Position numbers and translations under genes: made by a program. Below, one piece after another: positions 1-8,686 of a stretch of DNA of 9,113 bases (positions are counted from its first letter, which is position 1; the number at the start of each line of letters is the position of its first letter). The notes under the pieces were generated by a model. The model made no database searches. It saw only the letters and a program-made list of their open reading frames with translations, and had not been told where the DNA came from. This stretch comes from Sphingomicrobium sp. (GTDB lineage: Bacteria > Pseudomonadota > Alphaproteobacteria > Sphingomonadales > Sphingomonadaceae). The stretch lies in assembly GCA_030146725.1 (NCBI GenBank), contig JASLBJ010000050.1:1-9113 (forward strand). The letters are read 5' to 3'.

Positions 1-1842
1 GGCGACCATGTAATGGCGGCCGTGATGCTCGAACGTCTCGACCAGCAGTTCCTCGGGCTCGGGCAGGCGCGATTTTCGGTCCTGTACCTCGAGCCAGTCG
101 CGGACTTCGTCGGGAAAGCGGTGCCAGTCGTTGCGGTCGCACAGCATGTGGCGAACTCGGTTCGCGAGGTGGGTAGTCATCGACATCCGCTGGCCACCAT
201 AAGTGACGATCCGCGCCGACTTGGACGAGGCGTGGACGAAGATCTCGCCGTCCTGGATGCGCTCGACCTCGAGGCTCAATCCGGCGAAGAAGAAATGGTC
301 GCCGGGCGCCAGCGTCGAGGCGAACCCCTCCTCGACCGTGCCCAGCCGCCGCCCGCTCTTGAAGCGCACCACCAGCAACTGCGCCTCGACGATGATCCCG
401 GCGTTCATGCGGTGCTGCACCGCGACGATCGGCCGCGCGATCCGCCAGCGCCCGTCGGGGTCCTGCACCAGCCGTCGGAAGCGGTCGTAGGCCTTGAGCG
501 CATAGCCCCCGGTGGCGATGAACCCTAGCACCTCGGAAAAGGTCTCGGGCTTGAGCCCCGCATAGGGCGCGGCGGAGTGGATTTCGGCGAGCAATTCCGC
601 TTCGACGAACGGCGTGGCGCAGGCGACCGCGAGGATATGCTGGGCGAGCACGTCGAGCGCTCCGGGGCGAAAGGTTTCGGGATCGAGCTCGCCTTCACCG
701 ACCGCGTCGAGCGCGGCGCGGGCCTCGAGATATTCGAAGCGATTGCCGGGCACGATCATGCCCTTGCTCGGCTCGTCGAGGCGGTGGTTGGCGCGGCCGA
801 TCCGCTGAAGCAGGCGCGAGCTGCCCTTGGGCGCCCCCATCTGGATGACGAGGTCGATGTCGCCCCAGTCGATGCCCAGGTCGAGGCTCGAGGTCGCGAC
901 GAGCCCGCGCAGGCGGCCGTCGGCCATCGCCGCCTCGATCTTGCGCCGTGCTTCGAGCGCGAGGCTGCCGTGGTGGATCCCGATCGGCAGCTTGCCGTCG
1001 TTGACCGCCCACAGATCCTGGAAGATCAGCTCGGCAAGGCCCCGTGTGTTGCAGAACACGAGCGTGGTCTTGTGGGATTCGATCAGCGTCATCACGTCGC
1101 GGATCGCGTGGCGGCCCGAATGGCCCGACCACGGGATGCGTCCGTCGGGGATCAGGATCGAAAGGTCCGGCTCTGCACCGGGATCGCCGATGACGAGGTC
1201 GACGAGCGTCTCGTCGGCATCGGGCGCAAGCCAGCCGCGATAGGCGTCGGGATCGCTGATCGTCGCCGACAGGCCGACCCGCCGAATCCCGGGCGCAAGC
1301 GCCTGCAGCCGGCCGAGCGACAAGGCCAGCAGGTCGCCACGCTTCTCCTTGGCAAAGGCGTGCAACTCGTCGACTACGACGGTCTTCACCCCCGCGAACA
1401 GCGTCGCACTGTCGGTGTAGCTGAGCAGCAGGCTGAGCGACTCGGGCGTGGTCAGGAGGATGTGCGGCGGCCGGATACGCTGCCGCGCCTTGCGGTCGGA
1501 CGGCGTGTCGCCGGTGCGGGTCTCGATGCGGATCGGCAGCCCCATCTCTTCGACCGGACCGACGAGGTTGCGCTGGACGTCAACCGCGAGCGCCTTGAGC
1601 GGCGAGATGTAGAGGGTGTGGAGGCCGTCCGCGGGCTCATCCGCAAGCTCGCAGATGGTCGGCAGGAACCCCGCCAGCGTCTTGCCCGCGCCCGTTGCCG
1701 CAACCAGCAGCGCACTTCGTCCGCGCCGCCCGAGCTCGAGCATTTCGAGCTGATGGCGGCGGGGCGCCCACCCGCGTGTCTCGAACCAGCGCGCGACCTG
1801 CTCCGGCAGGTCGGGCTGCTCCGGCGGGTCGGGTTTGTTCAA
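1..1842 (-). CDS. Ligase-associated DNA damage response DEXH-box helicase (Lhr family), C-terminus cut by window edge
   Basis: Superfamily 2 ATP-dependent DNA helicase of the Lhr type, expected to act in DNA repair with the neighbouring nuclease. Reading the minus strand from 1842 gives 614 codons with no stop down to base 1. Motifs, numbered from the proposed start: I ATGAGKT (49-55), II DELH (158-161), III SAT (192-194), IV LVFCNTR (261-267), V ATSSLDLGID (316-325), VI QRIGRANHR (346-354); the winged-helix and Lhr core regions follow. The family is usually about 800-850 residues, so roughly the last quarter lies off the left edge. The start is uncertain. The frame stays open upstream, but the TTG at 1842 gives an N-terminus of family-like length (about 18 residues before the conserved WF..RGW..R.HQ block). 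An ATG at 1932 would overlap the upstream gene and add an Arg/Ala/Pro-rich tail. Neither has a good Shine-Dalgarno. The gene begins 43 bp after the 67-residue membrane protein, suggesting co-transcription. The family call is sure; the start is not. Confidence 0.95.
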   Translation of the reverse strand, partial: MNKPDPPEQPDLPEQVARWFETRGWAPRRHQLEMLELGRRGRSALLVAATGAGKTLAGFLPTICELADEPADGLHTLYISPLKALAVDVQRNLVGPVEEMGLPIRIETRTGDTPSDRKARQRIRPPHILLTTPESLSLLLSYTDSATLFAGVKTVVVDELHAFAKEKRGDLLALSLGRLQALAPGIRRVGLSATISDPDAYRGWLAPDADETLVDLVIGDPGAEPDLSILIPDGRIPWSGHSGRHAIRDVMTLIESHKTTLVFCNTRGLAELIFQDLWAVNDGKLPIGIHHGSLALEARRKIEAAMADGRLRGLVATSSLDLGIDWGDIDLVIQMGAPKGSSRLLQRIGRANHRLDEPSKGMIVPGNRFEYLEARAALDAVGEGELDPETFRPGALDVLAQHILAVACATPFVEAELLAEIHSAAPYAGLKPETFSEVLGFIATGGYALKAYDRFRRLVQDPDGRWRIARPIVAVQHRMNAGIIVEAQLLVVRFKSGRRLGTVEEGFASTLAPGDHFFFAGLSLEVERIQDGEIFVHASSKSARIVTYGGQRMSMTTHLANRVRHMLCDRNDWHRFPDEVRDWLEVQDRKSRLPEPEELLVETFEHHGRHYMVA

Positions 1843-1885
1843 GGAACGTCGGTCCCGACGCGGCGGCGCCGCAGGTCCGGCTCGC

Positions 1886-2089
1886 TCAGAGGCCGTCGGT
1901 CCCGTCGCGGCGGCGCTGCTCCTCCGCCTCATAATTGGCGTGGGTCGCGCGTTCGGTCTGCTCGGTCGAATCGGTCGCAGCCGGGCCCGACTGTCCGCTT
2001 CGCCGCGTGCGCAGCACGACGAAGATGAAAACCGCCAGCAGGATGATTGGCCCGACGATCGTCGTCAGCCCCCACAGCGTTTCGTCCAT
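1886..2089 (-). CDS. Small single-pass membrane protein of unknown function, upstream of the Lhr-type helicase
   Basis: 67-residue protein, not assignable to a characterised family. Residues 8-26 form one hydrophobic helix (LTTIVGPIILLAVFIFVVL) followed by R27-T-R-R, which predicts the N-terminus outside and the C-terminus in the cytoplasm. The remaining 40 residues are polar and charged (Gln, Glu, Arg, Asp), probably disordered or helical. The ATG at 2089 is supported by a good ribosome-binding site, AAAGGA at 2096-2101 with a 6-base spacer. The frame continues upstream through the start of the divergent exonuclease gene, but that extension has no support. It is the first gene of a likely two-gene transcript with the helicase. 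Similar short proteins of the form M(D/N).TLWG..TI.GP.. plus a charged tail are, to my recollection, common in sphingomonads. A link to DNA repair is inferred from position only. Confidence 0.75.
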   Translation of the reverse strand: MDETLWGLTTIVGPIILLAVFIFVVLRTRRSGQSGPAATDSTEQTERATHANYEAEEQRRRDGTDGL

Positions 2090-2144
2090 TGCTCGTCCTT
2101 TCCTGCCCGGAACCGTCGGGCCCTCTGATCCACTATAGCTCGCG
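2090..2144. promoter_or_regulatory. Divergent promoter region between the helicase transcript and the exonuclease gene
   Basis: 55 bp separate the two divergent start codons. On the minus strand, TATAGT (2132-2137) matches the -10 consensus at 5 of 6 positions and would start a leader of about 35 bases before the membrane-protein gene. I see no convincing -35. On the plus strand the overlapping TATAGC (2134-2139) lies only 5 bases before the exonuclease ATG, so if used it would give a nearly leaderless mRNA, in keeping with the lack of a Shine-Dalgarno there. A short inverted repeat GCCCG/CGGGC (2105-2109 and 2117-2121) also lies here. These calls are from motif resemblance only. Confidence 0.3.
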
Positions 2145-3143
2145 ATGGCACGCCCTGGTTCCTGGATCGAGCCTTTTCCCGAAGGCATCTTCGTCGCGCC
2201 CGCCGACGCCTGGGTCGATCCGTCGGACGCGAAGCCGCGCGCGCTGGTGACCCACGGCCATGCCGACCATGCGCGCGGCGGGCACGGCGAGGTGTGGGCG
2301 ACGCCCGAGACGCTTAGCATCATGGACACGCGCTACGGCGAACAGACCGGGCATCCGGTCGCCTATGGCGAAACCGTGCGGCTGGGCGGGGTCGACGTCA
2401 GCTTCGTGCCCGCGGGCCATGTGCTTGGATCGGCGCAGATCCTGCTCGAGTACAACGGCGAGCGGGTGGTCGTCTCCGGCGACTACAAGCGCCGCGCCGA
2501 CCCGACCTGCGCACCGTTCGTGGTCACGCCGTGCGACATCTTCATTACCGAGGCGACGTTCGGCCTGCCCGTGTTCCGCCATCCGGACACCGGCAGCGAA
2601 GTCGACCGGCTGCTTCACCGCCTCCACGCCGACCCGGGGCGCTGCATCCTCATCGGCGCCTATGCGCTGGGCAAGGCGCAGCGGCTGATCGTCGAAATCC
2701 GCAACCGCGGCCACCACGCGCCGATCTACTATCACGGCGCCATGGAGCGGCTGTGCCGGCTGTACGAAGCACTCGGCGTTCCGCTCGGCGAGCTTCGTCC
2801 GGCCACGGGAGTGCCCAAGGCAGAGATCGCCGGCCATATCGTGATCTGCCCGCCCGGAGCGCTCAACGACCGCTGGTCGCGGCGCCTGCCCGACCCGGTC
2901 ACCGCGATGGCCTCGGGCTGGATGCGCATCCGCGCCCGCGCCCGCCAGCGTAACGTCGAACTGCCGCTGATCATCTCCGACCATGCCGACTGGGACGAGC
3001 TGACCACCACCATCCGCGAGGTCGCGCCGAAGGAAGTGTGGATCACCCACGGCCGCGAGGACGCGCTCAAGCACTGGTGCATGACCCACCAGATCAAGGC
3101 CCGCGAGCTTAACCTCGTGGGCTATGAGGACGAGGACGATTGA
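2145..3143 (+). CDS. Ligase-associated DNA damage response exonuclease (metallo-beta-lactamase fold)
   Basis: 332-residue metal-dependent nuclease of the metallo-beta-lactamase/beta-CASP type, related to mRNA 3'-end processing and SNM1/Artemis-like enzymes. In bacteria this family occurs with an ATP-dependent DNA ligase, an Lhr-type helicase and the phosphoesterase PdeM, and is thought to trim DNA ends before joining. Visible metal-site motifs: THGHADH (36-42), PAGHVLGSAQ with H92, SGDYKR with D113, an acidic E136, ISDHADWDEL with H280, and ITHG with H302. It looks full length and intact. The ATG at 2145 is the earliest possible start because an in-frame TAG lies at 2136-2138; no Shine-Dalgarno is visible. 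The helicase of the same set is divergent on the left. Downstream, where a ligase gene is often found, there is only a palindromic repeat and then a convergent RNA helicase gene. Confidence 0.93.
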   Translation: MARPGSWIEPFPEGIFVAPADAWVDPSDAKPRALVTHGHADHARGGHGEVWATPETLSIMDTRYGEQTGHPVAYGETVRLGGVDVSFVPAGHVLGSAQILLEYNGERVVVSGDYKRRADPTCAPFVVTPCDIFITEATFGLPVFRHPDTGSEVDRLLHRLHADPGRCILIGAYALGKAQRLIVEIRNRGHHAPIYYHGAMERLCRLYEALGVPLGELRPATGVPKAEIAGHIVICPPGALNDRWSRRLPDPVTAMASGWMRIRARARQRNVELPLIISDHADWDELTTTIREVAPKEVWITHGREDALKHWCMTHQIKARELNLVGYEDEDD

Positions 3144-3146
3144 GTC

Positions 3147-3284
3147 TTTGTTGCGTTAAGACGGCACCAGCCCGCACCCCCACCCGGCCACCCATCCAGT
3201 ATGATCCTGTGGGTGGCCGGGTGGGGGTGCGGGCCGGTGCCGTCTACTAACAAAAAGCGCGGGCTGGTGCCGCCCACTAACAAA
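3147..3284. repeat. Palindromic intergenic repeat element between convergent genes; likely bidirectional terminator
   Basis: A 36-bp inverted repeat has arms 3159-3194 and 3210-3245, differing at one base (A at 3169 against a C/G pair elsewhere) and separated by a 15-base loop. Outside the arms, a 26-base unit beginning GCGGGCYGGTGCCG and ending ACTAACAAA occurs twice in direct orientation (3229-3254 and 3259-3284, 3 mismatches) and once inverted on the left (3147-3175, with a 3-base insertion). The element fills nearly the whole gap between the exonuclease stop (3143) and the RNA helicase stop (3289). Transcripts from either side would fold into a very stable hairpin, so a bidirectional terminator role is plausible. 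Both strands happen to encode the same peptide, WVAGWGCG, simply because of the palindrome. It resembles a dispersed REP-like or miniature element; its mobility is not shown. Confidence 0.85.
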
Positions 3285-3288
3285 CAAA

Positions 3289-4941
3289 CTACCGCCTCGC
3301 CGGCTTTCCATGCGGCTTGCCGCGCGGCCTGGCTTCGGCTTCGTCACTGCGCGGTTCGGCGATGTCGATCAGCAGTCCTTCATCCTCGGGCGCGATGGTC
3401 GCGCGCTTGAGCGCCTTGATGAAGTTCTGCGCCGAGCGCTCGGTCACCTGGAAGTAGCTTTCGTTGGCGGCGATCCGGATCGCGCCGATCTCGGTGCGGC
3501 CGAGGTGCCCGTAACGGCAGATCACCGGAAGCAGCCAGCGCGGGTCGGCGTTGTGGCGGCGGCCGGCGTTGATCCGGAACCACTTGGCATTCTCGAAGCC
3601 GGGGCGCGGACCGCCCTCGGCCGGACGACCCTCGCCATCGGCAAGCAGGTCCTCCGGGGCCGGGAGGTCGCTCCGCAACGCGCGGACCAGTGCGGCCGCG
3701 ATCGCTTCCGGCGGCAGCGTCGCCATGACTTGCCGGGACAGCGCGACGTCGTCCTCGTCCGGCTCGACCGGGGTCGCGACCCTGGCAAGCAGCCGGTCGC
3801 GGTCGTTCTTGCGGATCTCCGCCGGCGTCGGGGCGCCGATCCACTCGGCCTGGATGCGGGCGCCGCGCAACATCGTCTCGACCGCGCGGCGACGCCGGAC
3901 CGGAACGATCAGCACCGCGGTGCCCTTGCGCCCTGCCCGCCCGGTTCGGCCCGAGCGGTGCTGGAGCCCCTCGGCATCGCGCGGCAATTCGACATGGATG
4001 ACCAGCGACACCGACGGCAGGTCGATTCCCCGCGCGGCGACGTCGGTCGCGACGCACACCCGCGCGCGCTGGTCGCGCAGCGCCTGGAGCGCGTGGTTGC
4101 GTTCGGACTGGCTGTGCTCGCCCGACAGTGCAACCGCCTGGAAGCCGCGCTCGGTCAGGCTTGCGTGCAGCCGCCGGACGGCGTCGCGAGTAGCGCAGAA
4201 CAGGATCGCGGTCTCGGCCTCGTGGAAGCGAAGCAGATTGACGACGACATGCTCGATGTCGGTCGGGTTCACGGTGACCGCCTGGTAGGCGATGTCCTGA
4301 TGCGCCTCGCGGTCGCCAAGCGTTTCGATGCGCAGCGCGTCGCGCTGGTAACGGCGGGCAAGCGCGAGAATCGGGCGCGGCATCGTCGCCGAGAACATCA
4401 GCGTCCGGCGGGTGTCGGGAGTCGCGTCGAGAATCTCCTCGAGCTCCTCGCGAAAGCCCATGTCGAGCATCTCGTCGGCCTCGTCGAGCACCGCGACCCG
4501 AAGCGCGGTCATCACCAGCGCCCCGCGCTCGAGATGGTCGCGAAGCCGCCCCGGAGTCCCGACGACGATATGCGCGCCCGCGTTGAGCGCACGCCGTTCC
4601 TTGATCGGGTCCATGCCCCCGACGCAGGTGACCACCCGCGCGCCGGCTTCGGCATAGAGCCACTCGAGCTCCTTGCTGACCTGGATCGCAAGCTCGCGAG
4701 TCGGGGCGATGACCAGCGCCAGCGGCTCGCGCGACCATTCGGCGCGTTCTTCCGGCAGCAGCTGCGCCGCCATCGCCAGCCCGAACGCGACCGTCTTGCC
4801 CGACCCGGTTCGCGCCGAGACGATCATGTCACGGCCGTGCGCCTCCTCGGCCAGCACGCCGGACTGGACCGGAGTGAGCTCGGAATAGCCGCGCGCGTCT
4901 AGCGCGCTGGCCAGCGCGGGATGGATCTTGAGGTCGGGCAT
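3289..4941 (-). CDS. DEAD-box RNA helicase with C-terminal DbpA-type RNA-binding domain
   Basis: 550-residue ATP-dependent RNA helicase, expected in ribosome assembly or RNA remodelling in the cytoplasm. All core motifs are present: Q-region TPVQ (23-26), I ARTGSGKT (43-50), Ia PTRELA (80-85), GG (108-109), Ib TPGR (129-132), II DEAD (153-156), III SAT (184-186), IV ILFCAT (246-251), V ATDVAARGID (298-307), VI HRSGRTGRAGR (328-338). Residues about 454-525 (FRINAGRR to the I-KAL helix) match the DbpA/CsdA-type RNA-binding domain, which in E. coli DbpA recognises 23S rRNA hairpin 92. A basic Arg/Lys/Pro/Gly tail ends the protein. Identity as true DbpA rather than another DEAD protein with this domain is not settled, so no symbol is given. 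The ATG at 4941 is preferred because it gives the usual short lead-in to the Q region; a GTG at 4968 is possible. Neither has a clear Shine-Dalgarno. A 33-bp tandem repeat lies just upstream. Confidence 0.95.
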   Translation of the reverse strand: MPDLKIHPALASALDARGYSELTPVQSGVLAEEAHGRDMIVSARTGSGKTVAFGLAMAAQLLPEERAEWSREPLALVIAPTRELAIQVSKELEWLYAEAGARVVTCVGGMDPIKERRALNAGAHIVVGTPGRLRDHLERGALVMTALRVAVLDEADEMLDMGFREELEEILDATPDTRRTLMFSATMPRPILALARRYQRDALRIETLGDREAHQDIAYQAVTVNPTDIEHVVVNLLRFHEAETAILFCATRDAVRRLHASLTERGFQAVALSGEHSQSERNHALQALRDQRARVCVATDVAARGIDLPSVSLVIHVELPRDAEGLQHRSGRTGRAGRKGTAVLIVPVRRRRAVETMLRGARIQAEWIGAPTPAEIRKNDRDRLLARVATPVEPDEDDVALSRQVMATLPPEAIAAALVRALRSDLPAPEDLLADGEGRPAEGGPRPGFENAKWFRINAGRRHNADPRWLLPVICRYGHLGRTEIGAIRIAANESYFQVTERSAQNFIKALKRATIAPEDEGLLIDIAEPRSDEAEARPRGKPHGKPARR

Positions 4942-4970
4942 GGTTGAGCAGTTAGCGCTTTGCCCCACCG

Positions 4971-5055
4971 ATTCAAGCTGGCGCGCCTTATGGTAGGCCT
5001 GCCATTCAAGCTGGCGCGCTTTATGGTAGGCCTGCCATTCAAGCTGGCGCGCCCT
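4971..5055. repeat. 33-bp tandem repeat, 2.5 copies, upstream of the RNA helicase gene
   Basis: Units at 4971-5003 and 5004-5036 start with ATTCAAGCTGGCGCGC and differ by one base (C/T); a third, partial copy at 5037-5055 diverges after about 17 bases. Each unit contains GGCGCGC(C/T) and, on the minus strand, TTGAAT. The array fills most of the gap between the CBU_0592-like gene and the DEAD-box helicase, and its last partial copy reaches the stop codon of the former. It could be a repeated protein site or promoter element, or a product of slippage. The 33-bp period keeps any reading frame, but I see no gene using it. Confidence 0.85.
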
Positions 5056-5062
5056 AGCTTGA
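5039..5062 (-). terminator. Possible hairpin at the end of the acnA transcript
   Basis: TCAAGCT (5039-5045) and AGCTTGA (5056-5062) are perfect 7-bp arms around a 10-base loop that contains the self-complementary GGCGCGCC. The structure covers the stop codon of the CBU_0592-like gene (5054-5056). It could mark the end of the acnA transcript on the minus strand, but there is no T-run, so intrinsic termination is unproven. It may simply arise where the tandem repeat meets the gene end. Confidence 0.3.
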
Positions 5063-5322
5063 GCCTGCCGCCGCCCGGCGCCGGGCCGCGACCCGCCACA
5101 AAGTGACGATCCCGATCAGCATCCAGATCACGTTGAGCACGGCCGAGGGAATCGCCCCGTGCCACCAGCCGTTGACGATGAACCCCGCCGCGCCGGCGAC
5201 ATTCATCGCCTGGTAGAGCGGCGACTGGCCGGTGACCCTGCCGATCGACAGCAGCAGATAGCCGCCGAGGATCAGCGCCGCACCGATCCAGCCGGCGGCC
5301 TCGACCGCAAGTTCGGTCCCGC

Positions 5323-5326
<4 letters not shown>
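5054..5326 (-). CDS. CBU_0592-like small membrane protein, CTG start overlapping the acnA stop
   Basis: 90-residue integral membrane protein with three predicted helices: about residues 9-28 ([20 protein letters not shown]), 40-57 and 64-79. The pattern GWIGA.LIL..YLLLS.GR, then LYQ..N..GA.GF..N.WWHGA.PSA.LN..W..IG matches the CBU_0592 family of unknown function. The frame is blocked by a TAG at 5339-5341, four codons before the CTG at 5326. No ATG, GTG or TTG occurs in the first 40 codons, and starting at Met41 would lose the first helix. CTG is therefore the most likely start. It overlaps the acnA TGA as CTGA, the arrangement typical of translational coupling by reinitiation. A weak AGGCGG (5335-5340) lies 8 bases upstream. 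The protein sequence is clearly gene-like; the start is inferred. It is probably expressed only with acnA. Function unknown. Confidence 0.82.
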
Positions 5327-8001
<2,675 letters not shown>

Positions 8002-8020
8002 GGCCTATCCTTGCTTGATT

Positions 8021-8063
8021 GCGGGGGCGAGTGCTTCGGCGGCCCTTAGCAAGGCGCCCCCGC
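8021..8063 (-). promoter_or_regulatory. GC-rich inverted repeat in the acnA 5' leader
   Basis: GCGGGGGCG (8021-8029) and CGCCCCCGC (8055-8063) are perfect 9-bp complements separated by 25 bases. In an acnA mRNA beginning upstream, this stem would end about 19 bases before the start codon and 8 bases before the Shine-Dalgarno. It could influence translation, mark the end of the upstream transcript, or be a protein-binding site. No riboswitch or iron-responsive element consensus is recognised. Confidence 0.4.
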
Positions 8064-8138
8064 GCCCGCAAAGGGCGCTTACCCTTTTGCGGCGACCTTG
8101 CGCCCGCAAACCGGGCTTACCCTCTTGCGGCGATCTTG
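8063..8138. repeat. 38-bp tandem duplication spanning the 3' end of the iron permease-like gene
   Basis: Two adjacent 38-bp copies, 8063-8100 and 8101-8138, both begin CGCCCGCAAA and end CTTG with TTAC and TTGCGGCGA inside, and differ at six positions. The copy at 8101-8138 includes the last codons and TAA stop (8117-8119) of the gene; the other repeats them downstream as a relic, KVAAKG-stop, matching the true end KIAARG-stop. Because 38 is not a multiple of three, the relic is out of frame. The relic copy can also form a short hairpin, AAAGGG (8070-8075) with CCCTTT (8082-8087). Confidence 0.8.
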
Positions 8139-8620
8139 CGCCGGGGACGGGCGCGGACCTTCTGCGCCTCCTCGTCCAGCGCCTCGGCGGCAGCGCGCTT
8201 TGCCGCGGCCCGCTCGCGCGGATCGCCGGCCGCCTCGCCAGCCTCATCGATCGCGTCGGTAACCTCCTGCTTGAGCTCGCGGATGTCGGCTTCGTCGAGC
8301 TCCTCGATCCCGGCCATCTCGTTGCGCGCGCCCTTCATCGCGATCACCAGCTCGTCGATCTTGGCGTGCATCGCGACATCGCGGCGGTGGGCATCGGCCT
8401 CGCGCACGTCCTGGCGGTTGAGCACCATCTGGGTAAAGGTGATCGCCAGGATCGACAGGATCGCGGTCAGCAGGTCGGTGGCCAGGCCGACCATGAACCA
8501 CAAGCCGCAAACGAGGATGACCCCGACCTGGGCGAAGGGATGAGCGGCGATGTCGGACACCCGGGTCGAGATCTTGCAGCCGATGCGCTCGAGGACGCCT
8601 TTGGTGCGGGATTCGGTCAT
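8117..8620 (-). CDS. Low-affinity iron permease family membrane protein
   Basis: 167-residue inner-membrane protein resembling the low-affinity iron permease family (Pfam PF04120). The resemblance covers the AAHPFA N-terminal block, two helices (about 31-47 and 49-67), the loop T.TQM.LNRQDVREADAHRRD that replaces the usual QNTQNRD, and K.DEL..A..GARN (88-100). The family name comes from fungal Fet4. In bacteria iron transport by these short two-helix proteins is not well established, so the substrate should not be assumed. The C-terminal 60 residues are a charged Ala/Glu/Arg-rich helix, likely coiled coil, ending in a basic RPRRKIAARG tail. The frame is open upstream to about 9019, but the Arg/Ala-rich extension is not family-like; the ATG at 8620 fits. 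No Shine-Dalgarno is visible before it. A 15-bp inverted repeat lies 22 bp upstream. Confidence 0.85.
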   Translation of the reverse strand: MTESRTKGVLERIGCKISTRVSDIAAHPFAQVGVILVCGLWFMVGLATDLLTAILSILAITFTQMVLNRQDVREADAHRRDVAMHAKIDELVIAMKGARNEMAGIEELDEADIRELKQEVTDAIDEAGEAAGDPRERAAAKRAAAEALDEEAQKVRARPRRKIAARG

Positions 8621-8641
8621 CTGGCCGGAGGGTAACGAGTT

Positions 8642-8656
8642 AACCTGGATCAGGTT
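8642..8656. promoter_or_regulatory. 15-bp inverted repeat, candidate operator
   Basis: AACCTG-GAT-CAGGTT has perfect 6-bp arms and lies 21 bp upstream of the iron permease-like start, in the gap between two divergent genes. Its size and position fit a dimeric repressor or activator site. It does not match a Fur, Irr or LexA consensus that I know, so the binding protein is unknown. Confidence 0.3.
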
Positions 8657-8686
8657 GCGCCGGATCGACGACTTGCTGCGCCGGGC

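Noticed and set aside
577..2028. 483-codon open frame on the plus strand, antisense to the Lhr-type helicase
   Set aside because: Shadow of the helicase, whose frame is open from 1842 to the window edge with all motifs in order.
2158..2172. Alphaproteobacterial LexA box (GTTC-N7-GTTC) near the exonuclease start
   Set aside because: GTTC is followed after seven bases by GAGC, two mismatches from the second half-site, and it lies inside the coding region. SOS control is not supported.
2133..3089. 318-codon open frame on the minus strand, antisense to the exonuclease
   Set aside because: Low-complexity shadow; the plus strand has the conserved HGHADH and other metal-site motifs.
3201..3410. 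Short open frames on both strands across the palindromic element containing WVAGWGCG
   Set aside because: They come from the inverted repeat itself and run into the helicase gene out of frame; there is no ribosome-binding site.
3310..4902. 530-codon open frame on the plus strand, antisense to the DEAD-box helicase
   Set aside because: Same compositional shadow effect; no domain pattern, while the minus strand carries a complete set of helicase motifs.
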